Below are positions 62,308-64,000 of a DNA stretch of 64,000 bases, in pieces. The stretch's first letter is position 1. Each line of letters opens with the position of its first letter. Source of the stretch: Mucilaginibacter sp. PPCGB 2223 (GTDB taxonomy: Bacteria > Bacteroidota > Bacteroidia > Sphingobacteriales > Sphingobacteriaceae); the NCBI RefSeq assembly GCF_001705515.1, contig NZ_MDJS01000002.1, positions 1 to 64,000 of the forward strand, read 5' to 3'. The notes under the pieces were generated by a model, which was not told the origin of the DNA, ran no database searches, and saw nothing but the letters and a program-made list of their open reading frames with translations. The translations under genes were made by a program, and so were the position numbers.

Positions 62308-62767
62308 CATACCGGCTACCTGTTAGAGGGGTTTGCGGGGATAAGTGGAGATGTAATTAAGCTTAGTCAGCATCATTGTATTATTTGAAATTACTTCAAG
62401 ATCTTCATAAAAGTTCGAGAATTGCCGCGTTCCCGCTACCGGTAAGATTAATGCAATAAGCCTATAAATTTATAGCGTTTATTGCATTTTTCGTTTGATT
62501 CCATTTTGCTTAACCAGGTACGCTTCCCCTCCTTTCCTTTAACTTGATTGAATATTGCGATGGCTTGTACGTCGATTAGCCTGAGCATCTTTGTACGGTA
62601 TTGAGAGAATCCTACCGTCGCCGTAAATCGTTCCTGCAACCTATATAGATTGCACCTGTTGAACATTCGAGCTATTTTAATAAACATATATAGCCGTATC
62701 GTAAAAAGAACAGGCTTAGCTTTGCCTAAAGCATTTAATCAAATTGAGTATTGCTTTTACCAATATA
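62308..62767 (+). mobile_element. tRNA-tail footprint with terminator (copy D)
   Basis: AAAAGTTCGAGAATTGCC at 62408-62425 then GCGTTCCCGCTACC to 62440, nearly identical to copy B at 47305. Terminator stem AATGCAATAA (62450-62459) with TTATTGCATT (62479-62488) and T tail. A minus-strand open frame of 79 residues (62448-62687; RCNLYRLQERF, ATVGFSQYRTKMLR) might be a transposase scrap, but I cannot name the family. No gene between here and the GH43 start. Confidence 0.6.
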
Positions 62768-64000
62768 ATGATGAACAGAATTTGGTTTACACTTTTACTG
62801 CTATCAGCTTTTGGCTTTATGCAGCCAGGCCAGGCACAAAATCCTATCATTCAGACCAAGTACACTGCTGATCCGGCACCGATGGTATACAAGGATACCG
62901 TCTTCCTGTACACCAGCCATGATGAGGACGACGCTTTCGGTTTTAAGATGCGAAACTGGTTATTATACACTTCAACTGATATGGTGAACTGGAGAGACCG
63001 GGGTATCATTGCGTCACTAAAGGATTTTAAATGGGTCACTACCGACAATGGCGCCTGGGCGCCACAAATTATCGCCAGAAACAATAAATTCTACATGTAC
63101 TGTCCCATGCCTGGCTTTGGTATCGGTGTGCTGGTAGCTGATAATCCATATGGGCCATTCAAAGATCCTATCGGTAAGCCGTTGATCAAAAACAGCAGTG
63201 ACGATATCGACCCGACTGTTTTTATTGATGATGATGGCCAGGCCTATCTGTATTGGGGAAATCCGAATTTGTATTACGTAAGGCTGAACGGGGACATGAT
63301 TTCTTATTCGGGATCTATTATCAAAGATCCAACAATTGCCAAGGTTAAAGGCATGCCCGATCCGTATCACTACCAGGAAGGCCCCTGGGTGTGGAAGCGT
63401 AATGGGCGGTATTACCTGGCCTATGCTTCTACTTGCTGCCCCGAAGGTATCGGGTATGCTACGAGTAAAACACCCGCCGGCCCCTGGGAATACAAAGGGA
63501 TGATTATGGACGGGGATAAACGATCCAGTGGGAATCATCCCGGGATTATTGATTTCAAAAATGAATCGTATTTGTTTGGGTTCGATTATGCCATTTTGAA
63601 GCAAAACATGTCTAAACATTATGAGAGGCGCTCGGTATGCCTGGAAAAAATAACCTACAATCCGGATGGTACCATACAAAAATTACCTTTTTGGTCTAAA
63701 AATGTTGCGCAGGTTGGCACGCTTGACCCATTTAACCGTGTCGAGGCAGAGACAATGGCATATAGCGAAGGGTTGAAGACAGACCTGCAAACCGAATGGG
63801 AACGAAATGTATCCTGGGATAAAGGAAAAAAAATTGCCGACCGGATTATTTTGACGAATATCAACAATGGCGATTTTACCAAGGTGCAGGGCGTTGACTT
63901 TTACAGGCAAGCTACCTCTGTTGAAGTAAGCGTAGCATCGATGGATGGCGGCCGTATCGAATTTCATGCAGATAAGATTGATGGGCCGCTGATAGCCAAT
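62768..64000 (+). CDS. glycoside hydrolase family 43 protein, cut by the window edge
   Basis: 411 residues visible, no stop. ATG at 62768 (a second ATG follows directly). Signal peptide to about 24 (GQAQ). Five-bladed GH43 propeller: general base Asp35 in TADPAPMVY, pKa-modulating Asp148 in DDIDPTVF, acid Glu204 in YQEGPWVWKRNGRYYL, and GNHPGIIDF near 257. From about residue 330 (VEAETMAYSEGLKT) a CBM6-like domain begins. Likely an arabinofuranosidase or xylosidase acting on plant polysaccharide in the periplasm or at the surface. Confidence 0.93.
   Translation, partial: MMNRIWFTLLLLSAFGFMQPGQAQNPIIQTKYTADPAPMVYKDTVFLYTSHDEDDAFGFKMRNWLLYTSTDMVNWRDRGIIASLKDFKWVTTDNGAWAPQIIARNNKFYMYCPMPGFGIGVLVADNPYGPFKDPIGKPLIKNSSDDIDPTVFIDDDGQAYLYWGNPNLYYVRLNGDMISYSGSIIKDPTIAKVKGMPDPYHYQEGPWVWKRNGRYYLAYASTCCPEGIGYATSKTPAGPWEYKGMIMDGDKRSSGNHPGIIDFKNESYLFGFDYAILKQNMSKHYERRSVCLEKITYNPDGTIQKLPFWSKNVAQVGTLDPFNRVEAETMAYSEGLKTDLQTEWERNVSWDKGKKIADRIILTNINNGDFTKVQGVDFYRQATSVEVSVASMDGGRIEFHADKIDGPLIAN

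Noticed and set aside
62448..62687. Minus-strand open frame resembling a transposase end
   Set aside because: Only 79 codons, no catalytic motif, and it overlaps the terminator hairpin of footprint D; family could not be named.

Overview
The window looks like a chromosome segment from a Sphingobacteriaceae member of the Bacteroidota, most like Mucilaginibacter or Pedobacter. This rests on two SusC/SusD pairs, an ECF sigma/FecR/STN-type SusC module, lipoproteins with a Cys followed by Lys or acidic residues, Bacteroidota-type promoters (TTTG, about 19 bp, TAnnTTTG), few Shine-Dalgarno sites and dispersed intergenic repeats. The genus is inferred; the phylum is well supported.

Layout. 1-677: repeat-rich DNA. 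678-3017: der and era (minus), then the initiator tRNA (3165-3237). 3240-5236: wreck of a serine-recombinase element inserted at the 3' end of that tRNA, flanked by a duplicated tRNA tail plus terminator. 5242-7996: rtcB2-prfH RNA-repair and ribosome-rescue operon with an upstream unknown gene and a leader that can form mutually exclusive hairpins. 8302-13906: small metabolic cluster (DUF805-FAD oxidase fusion, methyltransferase, two unknown proteins and a divergent DegT-family protein). 13890-22007: second RNA-repair locus: WYL regulator, unknown gene, hen1, pnkp and two Pol-beta-type nucleotidyltransferases. 22080-22515: remnant of a second recombinase element. 22615-25226: NarL-type two-component system, divergent from 25457-33995, which holds four paralogous beta-propeller lipoproteins mixed with peptidases, a DUF4440 lipoprotein and a racemase.

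34647-47181 is a sulfur-scavenging locus. It has a tRNA-Cys-like gene in front of a formylglycine-generating-enzyme-like lipoprotein, then a long leader that encodes a 27-residue peptide ending in Cys-Cys-Cys, then susC, susD, rhodanese, sulfatase, rhodanese/thioredoxin, sulfatase, two tiny membrane proteins and a fatty-acid-hydroxylase-family protein. The two transcription starts share a promoter layout and a 15-bp CTATAG-centred motif. The FGE homologue would activate the two sulfatases, SusCD would import the sulfated substrate, and cysteine supply would be sensed by the leader peptide.

47563-58513: secreted protein, esterase-like hydrolase, TlpA-like protein, SusD, STN-SusC, FecR and ECF sigma (all minus). 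58935-62307: frameshifted membrane protein, OsmC, AraC regulator, AraC fragment and a secreted propeller protein. 62768-end: GH43 glycosidase cut by the window edge.

The strongest candidates for new biology are the cysteine-attenuated sulfatase locus with its odd tRNA-Cys, the enlarged Hen1/Pnkp operon next to RtcB2/PrfH, and a family of tRNA-tail-plus-terminator footprints seen at 3.2, 5.2, 22.4, 47.3, 58.7 and 62.4 kb.
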